Shown here piece by piece: positions 1 through 7,050 of a stretch of DNA of 11,186 nt. Source of the stretch: Galbitalea sp036491035 (lineage in GTDB: Bacteria; Actinomycetota; Actinomycetes; Actinomycetales; Microbacteriaceae). The position numbers were made by a program, and so were the translations under genes. Every line of letters begins with the position of its first letter. Within the stretch, counting starts at the first letter, position 1. The stretch lies in assembly GCA_036491035.1 (NCBI GenBank), contig DASXCU010000121.1, forward strand, positions 1-11,186, in the 5' to 3' direction. The notes beneath the pieces are model-generated. The model saw nothing but the letters and a program-made list of their open reading frames with translations, was not told the DNA's origin and ran no database searches.

Positions 1-612
1 CGAAACGAAGCTGAGGAACTCGTCGGCGTGGAAGAACAGCTGCGTGATCGCGAGGTTGGCCCCGGCAGCCTGCTTGGCCAGCAGCGTGTCGAGATCCTGC
101 TGGATCGACCGCGACCGCGGATGCCCGTTCGGGAACGCCGCTACCGCAATCGTGACCTGCTCCCCGCTCGAGATCCGTTTGGCGCCCGGGAACCCGGGAA
201 TCTCGAGCTGTCGATACGGCGCGCGCTCGTGCTGGACGCGATGGATGAGCTGGACGAGTTCGCCCGCGCTCTTGATGTCTCCGAGGAAATCCACGCCAGG
301 AGCGGTGCCGGCCGGTGGATCCCCACGGACGGCCAGGAAGTTGGTCAGACCGACGCCCAGGAATTCGCGAATGACGTTCGTCGCATCCTCCCAGGACCAG
401 CCGACGCAGGTGAGGTGTGCCATCGGACGCACGGGGGTCGCAAGCAGGTGACGAAGCACGCCGAGGGACGCCTCGCGGGTGGACCCACTGGCACCGTAGG
501 TAACCGAGATGAACTCGGGCTCGGTCTCGACCAGTCGGTCCATCGTTTCGTACATCGCGAGCTCCGCCGCGGCGGAGCGCGGTGGATACATCTCGAACGA
601 GTACGTTGGCAC
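1..612 (-). CDS. metF: 5,10-methylenetetrahydrofolate reductase, 3' end cut by window edge
   Basis: MetF is an FAD-dependent TIM-barrel enzyme that reduces 5,10-methylene-THF to 5-methyl-THF, the methyl donor for methionine synthesis. The reading frame is open to base 1, so 204 codons are visible of a family length near 300; the C-terminal third lies outside. Family motifs are clear: SFEMYPPRS at the N-terminus, FISVTYGASGS (residues about 35-45), AHLTCVGWSWEDA, LAVRGDPPAG in the flavin-binding part, AAFPNGHPRS, and AGANLAITQLFFHADEF near the edge. I chose the GTG at 612 because a strong GGAGGG (620-625) sits 7 nt upstream and the conserved SFE motif starts just after. An in-frame TTG at 694-696 would add 28 residues but has no such site. 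It lies 150 nt downstream of hflX on the same strand and may have its own promoter. Confidence 0.93.
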   Translation of the reverse strand, partial: MPTYSFEMYPPRSAAAELAMYETMDRLVETEPEFISVTYGASGSTREASLGVLRHLLATPVRPMAHLTCVGWSWEDATNVIREFLGVGLTNFLAVRGDPPAGTAPGVDFLGDIKSAGELVQLIHRVQHERAPYRQLEIPGFPGAKRISSGEQVTIAVAAFPNGHPRSRSIQQDLDTLLAKQAAGANLAITQLFFHADEFLSFVS

Positions 613-619
613 GCAGCAG

Positions 620-625
620 CCCTCC
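620..625 (-). promoter_or_regulatory. Ribosome binding site of metF
   Basis: GGAGGG on the minus strand, 7 nt before the GTG start at 612. It decides between this start and the upstream in-frame TTG at 696, which lacks a comparable site. Confidence 0.75.
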
Positions 626-762
626 GGTAGAAGTCGCGCAGTTTCAATTCCCGGTGGGGCGGGTGCCGGGCTCGGCTGTCGCTCCGGACACGACAAATCG
701 CCGCATCGTTACGAAAGAGACTAACAAGTTGGCTCCGACACTATGTGCCGCGGTGCGCCATG

Positions 763-2274
763 TTACGAAGCGTTAACCGCCTCGAACGGCTTGAAGGTGT
801 CCACGCTCTGGGGGTGCACGAGCGCGGTCACCAGGGTGCCGGTTTCTCGGTAGTCCGTGGTCACGACGCGACCCACCGAGTGCAGCTTCGCAATCAGGTC
901 ACCGCGGTCGTAGGGCACGAGCAGGGTCAGCTCGATCTCGGGTTCTGGAATGAGCTCCGCGATCCGGTCAAGCAGCTCGGGAATCCCCTCGCCCGTCCGC
1001 GCCGAAACGAACACGGCCTTCGGCTCCAGCCCGCGGAGAATGAGCCGCTGGTCTTCATCCACGAGATCCGACTTGTTGAATGCCACAATCTCGGGTGTGC
1101 TGCGCGCCTCGATCTCGCCCAGGACATCCCGCACCGTCGCGAGCTGCGCCGCCGGATCCGGATGGGACGCATCCACGACGTGGACGATCACGTCGGCGTC
1201 CCCGATTTCCTCCAGTGTCGACCGGAACGCCTCGACGAGCTGGTGCGGCAGGTTGCTGACGAACCCGACCGTGTCGGTGAAGGTGTACGGACGGTGGTCC
1301 GGCGTCATTCCCTTGCGCACCGTCGCGTCGAGGGTTGCGAACAGGGCGTTCTCGACGAGCACGCCGGCGCGGGTGATCCGGTTCAGCAGACTCGACTTTC
1401 CGGCGTTCGTGTATCCCGCGATCGCGACCGACGGAACCGCAAAGCGGTTCCGGTTGGCACGCTTGGCCTCGCGAGCCGGGCCAAAGCCTTTGATCTGCTT
1501 CCGCAGCCGGGACATCCGGGTATGGATGCGACGGCGATCGAGCTCGATCTTCGTCTCACCCGGTCCACGGCTTCCCATGCCGTTGCCGGCCCCGACCTGG
1601 CCACCGGCCTGCCGCGACATCGACTCGCCCCATCCGCGAAGTCGCGGGAGCAGGTATTCGAGCTGCGCGAGTTCGACCTGAGCCTTGCCCTCGCGGCTCT
1701 TTGCGTGCTGGCTGAAGATATCGAGGATGACGGCCGTACGGTCGATCACCTTGACCTTCACGATGTCCTCCAGCGCGCGCCGCTGGCTCGGTGCGAGCTC
1801 GGTGTCGGCAACGACGGTGTCGGCGCCCAGCGCCTGGACGATGCCGCGCAGCTCATCGGCCTTGCCCTTGCCGAGGTACGTGCTCGGGTCCGGATGCGGA
1901 CGCTGCTGCAGCAGGCCGTCGAGCACGCGTGCGCCAGCAGTCTCGGCGAGGGAAGCGAGTTCGCGCAGCGAATTGTCGGCGTCGGTCACCGATCCGCTCG
2001 GGTACACCCCGATGAGAACGACGTTCTCCAGTCGCAGCTGCCGATACTCGACCTCGGTGACATCCTCCAGCTCCGTGCCGAGACCCTGAACGCGGCGCAG
2101 GGCGGCGCGATCCTCGCGCTCGGACTGGTCGCCGTCTCGTAGGTCGTCGTACTGCGAGTTCTCCTGCAGCGCATCCGCCCGGGCGGATCCAAATGTGACG
2201 GATCGCGCCGCACGCGTCTCATCGTGAGCGAGTACACGGCTGATCGCCGCCTCGTCTTCATTGATTTCGGTCAT
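763..2274 (-). CDS. hflX: Ribosome-associated GTPase HflX
   Basis: HflX is a GTPase that binds the 50S subunit and splits stalled or hibernating 70S ribosomes. The 503-residue product has an N-terminal extension of about 80 residues, the HflX nucleotide-binding N-domain with the signature TYLGKGKADEL (132-142), the helical linker SRQAGGQVGAGNGMGSRGPG (220-239), and a G domain: G1 GYTNAGKS (287-294), G3 DTVGF (334-338), G4 NKSD (400-403), G5 SAR (424-426). The frame stays open upstream to 2379, but that part would overlap the divergent methyltransferase gene. The ATG at 2274 is preferred because it begins just after a TACAGT -10-like element, suggesting leaderless transcription. Only a weak GGTGA lies between. 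It is separated from dapF by the plus-strand methyltransferase gene, so it probably forms its own unit, perhaps with metF. Confidence 0.95.
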   Translation of the reverse strand: MTEINEDEAAISRVLAHDETRAARSVTFGSARADALQENSQYDDLRDGDQSEREDRAALRRVQGLGTELEDVTEVEYRQLRLENVVLIGVYPSGSVTDADNSLRELASLAETAGARVLDGLLQQRPHPDPSTYLGKGKADELRGIVQALGADTVVADTELAPSQRRALEDIVKVKVIDRTAVILDIFSQHAKSREGKAQVELAQLEYLLPRLRGWGESMSRQAGGQVGAGNGMGSRGPGETKIELDRRRIHTRMSRLRKQIKGFGPAREAKRANRNRFAVPSVAIAGYTNAGKSSLLNRITRAGVLVENALFATLDATVRKGMTPDHRPYTFTDTVGFVSNLPHQLVEAFRSTLEEIGDADVIVHVVDASHPDPAAQLATVRDVLGEIEARSTPEIVAFNKSDLVDEDQRLILRGLEPKAVFVSARTGEGIPELLDRIAELIPEPEIELTLLVPYDRGDLIAKLHSVGRVVTTDYRETGTLVTALVHPQSVDTFKPFEAVNAS

Positions 2275-2282
2275 TTTCACCA

Positions 2283-2288
2283 ACTGTA
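2283..2288 (-). promoter_or_regulatory. Candidate -10 element for leaderless hflX
   Basis: TACAGT fits the actinobacterial -10 pattern TANNNT. Its last T lies 8 nt before the hflX ATG at 2274, so a start site about 7 nt downstream falls next to the initiation codon. No good -35 hexamer is visible, which is common in this phylum. Confidence 0.4.
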
Positions 2289-2304
2289 GTCTTCGGAATT
2301 TCGA

Positions 2305-2310
2305 TAGGTT
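2305..2310 (+). promoter_or_regulatory. Candidate -10 element for leaderless methyltransferase gene
   Basis: TAGGTT fits TANNNT, with exactly 6 nt between its last T and the ATG at 2317. The predicted start site would coincide with the A of the ATG. No Shine-Dalgarno sequence precedes the ATG, which agrees with leaderless translation. Confidence 0.42.
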
Positions 2311-2316
2311 TTGGGG

Positions 2317-2925
2317 ATGAGCAATGAGCAATACTTCGCGGCTCAGCCCGCGAGTGAGCTCAATCTGCGGACGTTCCACGCTCGGCTCGTGGGGCAGGTC
2401 TACGAACTGACCACCGCGAGCGGCATCTTCAGTCCGGAGCGCATCGACGCCGGAACCGAGGTTCTGCTTGCAAACACGCCCGCCCCGCCGCCGGGTGGCG
2501 ACCTTCTGGACCTGGGATGCGGCTGGGGACCGATCGCCCTCAGTCTCGCCATCAACTCGCCACGGGCAACCGTGTGGGCGGTCGATGTGAACGAGCGGGC
2601 TCTAGACCTCGTTCGCAGGAATGCGCAGGCTCTCGGCCTCGTCAACGTAAACGCGTGTACACCCGACAATGTTCCCACAGATGTGACGTTCACGACCATC
2701 TGGTCCAACCCACCGATTCGCGTCGGCAAGAACGAACTCCATGGCCTGCTGGAGAGATGGTTGCCCCGACTTTCGCCCGGAAGCGACGCCTGGCTGGTCG
2801 TGCAACGCAACCTCGGCTCGGACTCGCTTCACCGGTGGCTCGAAGCGTCCTTCCCGGACGACTTCACGTTCACGAGAGCGGCCACGAACAAGGGCTACCG
2901 CGTGCTGCGTGGTCGCCGGCGTTAG
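2317..2925 (+). CDS. Class I SAM-dependent methyltransferase, RsmC/RlmG-like
   Basis: This 202-residue protein is a probable rRNA (guanine-N2)-type methyltransferase using S-adenosylmethionine. The visible Rossmann-fold marks are motif I DLGCGWG (65-71), the acidic end of strand 2 in WAVDVNERA (87-95), and motif IV NPPIRVGK (131-138), the NPPF-like active-site loop typical of the RsmC/RlmG family. It is about the size of the catalytic C-terminal half of E. coli RsmC and lacks the non-catalytic N-terminal half. The substrate cannot be read from sequence, so I give no symbol. The start is the ATG at 2317; a TTG two codons upstream (2311) is possible but the ATG fits a leaderless promoter. It is the only plus-strand gene, divergent from hflX, and its TAG overlaps the TAA of dapF. 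Confidence 0.9.
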   Translation: MSNEQYFAAQPASELNLRTFHARLVGQVYELTTASGIFSPERIDAGTEVLLANTPAPPPGGDLLDLGCGWGPIALSLAINSPRATVWAVDVNERALDLVRRNAQALGLVNVNACTPDNVPTDVTFTTIWSNPPIRVGKNELHGLLERWLPRLSPGSDAWLVVQRNLGSDSLHRWLEASFPDDFTFTRAATNKGYRVLRGRRR

Positions 2926-3800
2926 AAGTTCAGCTCGCTCGAGAACACCAGCTCGGCCGGACCGCTCAGCGAGACGTGCTCGCCATCCTCGGTCGGGAAC
3001 ATCCGCACGCCCACGGTGCCACCCGGAACTTCGACACTCCACTGGTTCGGTGCGCCAGAGCCCGCCCAGTAGCGGGTAGCCAGAGCTGCCGCGACCGCAC
3101 CGGTTCCGCAGGAGAGCGTCTCGCCGCTTCCGCGCTCGTGAACGCGCATCCGGATGCGACCAACGCCGTCCTTCACCAGTGGCTCGAGCGGAAGCACCAG
3201 TTCGACGTTCGCGCCGTCGACCGGCTCCGGTTCGACGATGGGGATGTAGCCGAGGTCGGCGGCCGCGAGCTCGTCCTCGCTGGACAGCGCGACCACCACG
3301 TGTGGGTTACCAACGTTGATACCGAGACCGGGCCGCGCGACCGACAGGTTGCGGATGCGTACGGTCGGTTCGGTTCCGTCCAGGCGCCAGCGGCCCAGAT
3401 CGGCCTGGAATCCGGTCTTGTTGCGCTGAACATCGCGCACGCCGCCCCGCGTACCGATCGCGAGGGTGTTGCCGTCCTCCAGCTCGGTGAGGCCACGATC
3501 GAGCAGGTACTTGGCGAACACACGGATGCCGTTGCCGCACATCTCAGCGACGCTGCCATCCGAGTTGTGATAATCCATGAACCATTCGGCCGAGTTGTCT
3601 TCGGCGAGCGATTTCGCGCCCTCCGGAGTGTTCGCGGACCTGACCGCCCGCAGCACACCGTCGGCACCGACGCCGAAGTGCCGGTCGCAGATCGCGGCGA
3701 TCTGGTCTGAGGTGAGGTCGACCGTGCCATCCGGGTCGGCGAACAGCACGAAGTCGTTGCCCGTGCCGTGGCCCTTGGTGAAGTGGATCGTTACGCTCAC
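2922..3800 (-). CDS. dapF: Diaminopimelate epimerase
   Basis: DapF converts LL- to meso-diaminopimelate without a cofactor, the last shared step for lysine and for DAP-type peptidoglycan. The 292-residue product shows both catalytic cysteines: Cys88 in AEMCGNGIR and Cys231 in LSCGTGAVAAA. It also has the N-terminal HGTGNDFVLF (11-20), DRHFGVGADG (39-48) and NVGNPHVV (162-169) signatures. The length is normal for the family. The start is the GTG at 3800, whose GTGA overlaps the miaA stop by 4 nt, so translational coupling is likely. The frame remains open well upstream, but that part lies inside miaA and does not resemble DapF. Its stop overlaps the convergent methyltransferase stop, leaving no room for a terminator. 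Confidence 0.96.
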   Translation of the reverse strand: MSVTIHFTKGHGTGNDFVLFADPDGTVDLTSDQIAAICDRHFGVGADGVLRAVRSANTPEGAKSLAEDNSAEWFMDYHNSDGSVAEMCGNGIRVFAKYLLDRGLTELEDGNTLAIGTRGGVRDVQRNKTGFQADLGRWRLDGTEPTVRIRNLSVARPGLGINVGNPHVVVALSSEDELAAADLGYIPIVEPEPVDGANVELVLPLEPLVKDGVGRIRMRVHERGSGETLSCGTGAVAAALATRYWAGSGAPNQWSVEVPGGTVGVRMFPTEDGEHVSLSGPAELVFSSELNF

Positions 3801-4699
3801 GGGACAATCGTAGCGAGCGCGGCATCCACCAGATCGCCGCTGTCGGCATCGAACCAGTGCGTCTCCGGGTAGCGGCGGAACCATCCAACCTGGCGGCGAG
3901 CGTAGCGCCGGGTCAGCGCCGCCGCCTGGGCTATCGCGTCGTCCTGGCTGAGTTCGCCATCGAGTTGGGAGAGAGCCTGTGCGTAGCCGATCGCGCGCGC
4001 CGCGGTCACTCCGAGCCGCGAACGCTCCAGAGCTCGTACCTCGTCGAGCAGCCCGTCCGACCACATTTGCTCGACGCGCGCATCGAGCCGAGGCACCAGG
4101 ATCTCTCGCGGCGACTGGAGTCCGAGGATCGTGGTGGCCCGCCACGGTGCGGAGCCGTCGGGCAGGCCCGCGCCGAACGGCTCTCCCGTCAGCTCGATCA
4201 CCTCGAGCGCGCGAACGAGCCGTCGACCGTTGTGTGGACCGATCGATTTCGCGGCCGCCGGATCCAGCTGGCTGAGCCGCTGGTACAGGATGCCGGGGCC
4301 GCTCGACCCCAGTTCTCCTTCGAGCGCGGCACGGATCTCCGGATCGGTGCCGGGGAAGCTGAAGTTCCAGAGCACGCTCGAGACATACAGTCCGGACCCT
4401 CCGACGAGGATGGGCTCCGCTCCGCGCGCGAGGATGTCGTCGATCGCGACACGCGCCTGCACCTGGTAGTCGGCGACGCTCGACTCGTCGCCGATGTCGA
4501 GCACGTCGAGCAGGTGATGCGGGATCCCGCGCCGCTCCGCGACCGGCAGTTTGGCGGTGCCGATGTCCATGCCGCGGTAGAGCTGCATCGCGTCGGCGTT
4601 GACGATCTCGGCCGGGATCCCGCGCTCGGCGAGTCGCTCGGCCAGGTCGAGCGATAGCGCCGACTTGCCGGTGCCGGTGGCCCCGACGATGGCGATCAC
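3797..4699 (-). CDS. miaA: tRNA dimethylallyltransferase
   Basis: MiaA transfers a dimethylallyl group from DMAPP to N6 of A37 in tRNAs reading UNN codons; its product i6A37 is the substrate of MiaB encoded just upstream. The 300-residue protein has the P-loop GATGTGKS (6-13), the NADAMQLYRGMDIGTAK substrate-binding segment, GGSGLY, the ARAIGYAQ motif and the C-terminal ARRQVGWFRR signature. The start is the GTG at 4699, 4 nt after the miaB stop (TAA, 4704-4706); no strong Shine-Dalgarno sequence is seen, which fits coupled translation. The open frame continues upstream to an ATG at 4900, but that part lies inside miaB and is low-complexity shadow sequence. Downstream it overlaps dapF by 4 nt. 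Confidence 0.96.
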   Translation of the reverse strand: MIAIVGATGTGKSALSLDLAERLAERGIPAEIVNADAMQLYRGMDIGTAKLPVAERRGIPHHLLDVLDIGDESSVADYQVQARVAIDDILARGAEPILVGGSGLYVSSVLWNFSFPGTDPEIRAALEGELGSSGPGILYQRLSQLDPAAAKSIGPHNGRRLVRALEVIELTGEPFGAGLPDGSAPWRATTILGLQSPREILVPRLDARVEQMWSDGLLDEVRALERSRLGVTAARAIGYAQALSQLDGELSQDDAIAQAAALTRRYARRQVGWFRRYPETHWFDADSGDLVDAALATIVP

Positions 4700-4703
4700 G
4701 GCG

Positions 4704-6266
4704 TTAGCGCTGCTCGTCGTCGGCGTCGTAGATTGGCGTCGTCGCGACGCGAAGAGTCGGAAGTCCGAGTGATACGCGCGCGGCGCCGCCCGTTCCGACC
4801 GAGTCGCCTGACGCGTGGTTGGGGACAGCGCAGCTTTCGGCTTCTGCTCGATCCCAGGCATCCCCGGAGCGAGTACGGCGAAGCACGAGGGGGGCGCCAT
4901 CGGTCGAGTCCGCGATCAGGTAGAACGGCTTCGCGTCGGTGATCGTGACCGTGACGACGTCGCCCGGTCGCGGCGCTTCGCTGTGCGGAGGCACCTCGAA
5001 GTGCACGAGTCGCGAGTCCTCCGCCCGGCCGGAGAGCCGATGCGTTGCGGCATCCTTACGCGACTCCGCGCCGACCAGGACGTTCACAGGGGTGCCGACC
5101 AGTTTCGCGTTCTCTTCCCAGGAGATCTGGTCCTGCAGCGCGACGAGGCGCTCGTAGCGTTCCTGGACGACGTGCTTCGGAATCTGGTCAGCGAGTGTCG
5201 CGGCGGGCGTTCCGGGACGAATCGAGTACTGGAACGTGAAGGCCGATGCGAATCGTGCTTCCCGCACGACACGCAGCGTCTCCTGGAAATCGGCTTCGGT
5301 TTCCCCAGGGAAGCCAACGATGATGTCAGTGCTGATAGCGGCGTTCGGAATCTTCGCGCGAACCCGGTCGAGGATGCCGAGGAATTTCTCGGAACGGTAG
5401 CTGCGCTTCATGGCCCGGAGGATCGCGTCCGATCCGGACTGCAGGGGCATGTGCAGCTGGGGCATCACGGCAGGCGTTTCGGCCATGGCCTCGATCACGT
5501 CGTCGGTGAATGCCGCGGGGTGCGGGCTGGTGAAGCGAATCCGCTCCAGTCCGGCGATCTGTCCGGCGGCGCGGAGCAGTTTGCCGAAGGCCTGACGATC
5601 GCCGAATTCGACGCCGTAGGAGTTGACGTTCTGCCCGAGCAGTGTGACTTCGATTGCGCCGTCGTCGACCAGGGCCTGGATCTCCGCGAGCACATCGCCG
5701 GGTCGTCGATCTTTCTCCTTCCCGCGGAGGGAGGGGACGATGCAGAACGTGCAGGTGTTGTTGCATCCGACGGACACGGACACCCAGCCGCTGTGGGTGG
5801 ACTCGCGTCGCGTGGGCAGCGTGGATGGGAAGACGTCGAGCGATTCGAGGATCTCGAGTTGCGCTTCGCCGTTGTGTCGCGCCCTCTCGAGCAGGGTCGG
5901 AAGTGCACCCATGTTGTGTGTGCCGAACACGACGTCGACCCATGGCGCCTTTTCGAGGATGACGTTTTTGTCTTTCTGGGCAAGGCAGCCCCCGACGGCG
6001 ATCTGCATGCCTTCGTGTTCGCGTTTGATGGACGCGAGGATGCCCAGGTTGCCGTAGAGCTTGTTGTCGGCGTTTTCGCGTACCGCACAGGTGTTGATGA
6101 CGACGACGTCGGCTTGTTCGCCATCGGCGCGGACGTAGCCGGCCGCTTCGAGCGATCCGCTGAGGCGCTCGGAGTCGTGGACGTTCATCTGGCAGCCGTA
6201 CGTGCGCACCTCGTAGGTGCGCGCTCGAGTTTCGATGCGTTCCGGGCTGTCAGCGAGCTGGGTCAT
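4704..6266 (-). CDS. miaB: tRNA-2-methylthio-N6-dimethylallyladenosine synthase
   Basis: MiaB is a radical-SAM methylthiotransferase that converts i6A37 to ms2i6A37 in tRNA. The 520-residue product has the UPF0004 domain with three cluster cysteines (Cys25 in TYGCQMN, Cys60 in INTCAVRENA, Cys94 in GGCLAQ), the radical-SAM motif C-x3-C-x2-C at Cys168, Cys172 and Cys175 (VGCNNTCTFC), and a TRAM RNA-binding domain at about 386-455. A tail of about 65 residues follows the TRAM domain. The start is the ATG at 6266; a longer frame to 6353 would overlap recX. No Shine-Dalgarno sequence precedes it. TAGACT at 6277-6282 fits TANNNT and would give a leader of about 4 nt, so an internal promoter is possible. 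It lies 22 nt from recX. Confidence 0.97.
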   Translation of the reverse strand: MTQLADSPERIETRARTYEVRTYGCQMNVHDSERLSGSLEAAGYVRADGEQADVVVINTCAVRENADNKLYGNLGILASIKREHEGMQIAVGGCLAQKDKNVILEKAPWVDVVFGTHNMGALPTLLERARHNGEAQLEILESLDVFPSTLPTRRESTHSGWVSVSVGCNNTCTFCIVPSLRGKEKDRRPGDVLAEIQALVDDGAIEVTLLGQNVNSYGVEFGDRQAFGKLLRAAGQIAGLERIRFTSPHPAAFTDDVIEAMAETPAVMPQLHMPLQSGSDAILRAMKRSYRSEKFLGILDRVRAKIPNAAISTDIIVGFPGETEADFQETLRVVREARFASAFTFQYSIRPGTPAATLADQIPKHVVQERYERLVALQDQISWEENAKLVGTPVNVLVGAESRKDAATHRLSGRAEDSRLVHFEVPPHSEAPRPGDVVTVTITDAKPFYLIADSTDGAPLVLRRTRSGDAWDRAEAESCAVPNHASGDSVGTGGAARVSLGLPTLRVATTPIYDADDEQR

Positions 6267-6288
6267 GGTGCCGTCAAGTCTAAACGGG

Positions 6289-7044
6289 CTACCGGAACCG
6301 CGGCCCCTCGGCGCTCGGCCGCTGCGAGCCCTGGCTGGAGAGGGCGGATGCAACCGCGGATGCGACGACGCTGCCCGAGTATCCCTTGCGCATGAGGAAT
6401 GCGCCGAGTCGACGACGAGCGGTCTCCGCGTCGAGTGAACGCAGCTGCGGCGCTCGCTTCAGGGCGATGGCCCGAGCGCGCGTGAGTTCGTCGTCGCCGC
6501 TTTCGTAGGCCTCATCGAGTGCTTCCTCGATGGCGGACGGGTCGAGCTTGCGGCGACGTAGTTCGGCGGCGATGGCGGAACGCCCGAGGCCTTTGCGTTC
6601 CCGCAGCTGCATGACGAGGGTGTCGGCGAGCTCGCGGTCGTTGAGCAGGCCGACCTCTTCGAGCCTGGTGACTTCGTACGCGACATCGCCCGCTTCGAGA
6701 TCGCGGCTCCGCAGCAGATCGGTCATTTCCGCGGACGACAGGCCCTTGCGCGTCAGCGCGTACATGCTCACGTTGTGAGCCCTCGCGGACCGTTCACCGG
6801 CGGTCTCCAGCGGCAGCTCGGGTTCTTCGCGCTTGGTGATCTCGTTCATACGCTCCTGGAGCTGTTGCGGCGTAAGGCGCTCGAGTTCTCCGGTCGGGAA
6901 GTTATGGAGTCGCTTGGGTGTCAGGTCGGGCGCGCCAGCAACTGGTTCGGAGGGTGTCGCCTCCTCGATGGGACGCCGCACTCCGGGGAGATACGTCACC
7001 CGCGCAAGGCGCACCTCGCCCTCCGAACCAATCGCGTCAGTCAT
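6289..7044 (-). CDS. recX: Regulatory protein RecX
   Basis: RecX binds RecA filaments and limits their growth and strand exchange. The C-terminal part of this 251-residue protein (from about residue 92) fits the RecX family of repeated three-helix modules: MYALTRKGLSSAEM, ERKGLGRSAIAAELRRRKLD, and the last module ETARRRLGAFLMRKGYS. Before it is a polar extension of about 90 residues that is longer than in E. coli RecX (about 166 aa in total). The start is the ATG at 7044, 6 nt after the recA stop codon (7051-7053), with AGGA directly in front. That tight spacing supports this start even though the N-terminal part is not a recognisable domain. It is expected to be co-transcribed with recA and so damage-induced. 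Confidence 0.93.
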   Translation of the reverse strand: MTDAIGSEGEVRLARVTYLPGVRRPIEEATPSEPVAGAPDLTPKRLHNFPTGELERLTPQQLQERMNEITKREEPELPLETAGERSARAHNVSMYALTRKGLSSAEMTDLLRSRDLEAGDVAYEVTRLEEVGLLNDRELADTLVMQLRERKGLGRSAIAAELRRRKLDPSAIEEALDEAYESGDDELTRARAIALKRAPQLRSLDAETARRRLGAFLMRKGYSGSVVASAVASALSSQGSQRPSAEGPRFR

Positions 7045-7050
7045 TCCTGG

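Noticed and set aside
613..762. Possible SAM or cobalamin riboswitch before metF
   Set aside because: I looked for conserved riboswitch cores and a paired terminator or sequestered RBS and found none; the space is also short.
745..2142. Long plus-strand open frame opposite hflX (465 codons)
   Set aside because: It mirrors the GC-rich third codon positions of hflX, has no recognisable domain, and the minus strand carries every HflX motif.
2517..3710. Plus-strand open frame across the methyltransferase and dapF
   Set aside because: It is out of frame with the methyltransferase and antisense to dapF, with no domain in its translation.
4815..6395. Long plus-strand open frame opposite miaB (526 codons)
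   Set aside because: It is a shadow of miaB; its composition is Val/Asp/Arg-rich with no known motif, while the opposite strand has a complete MiaB.
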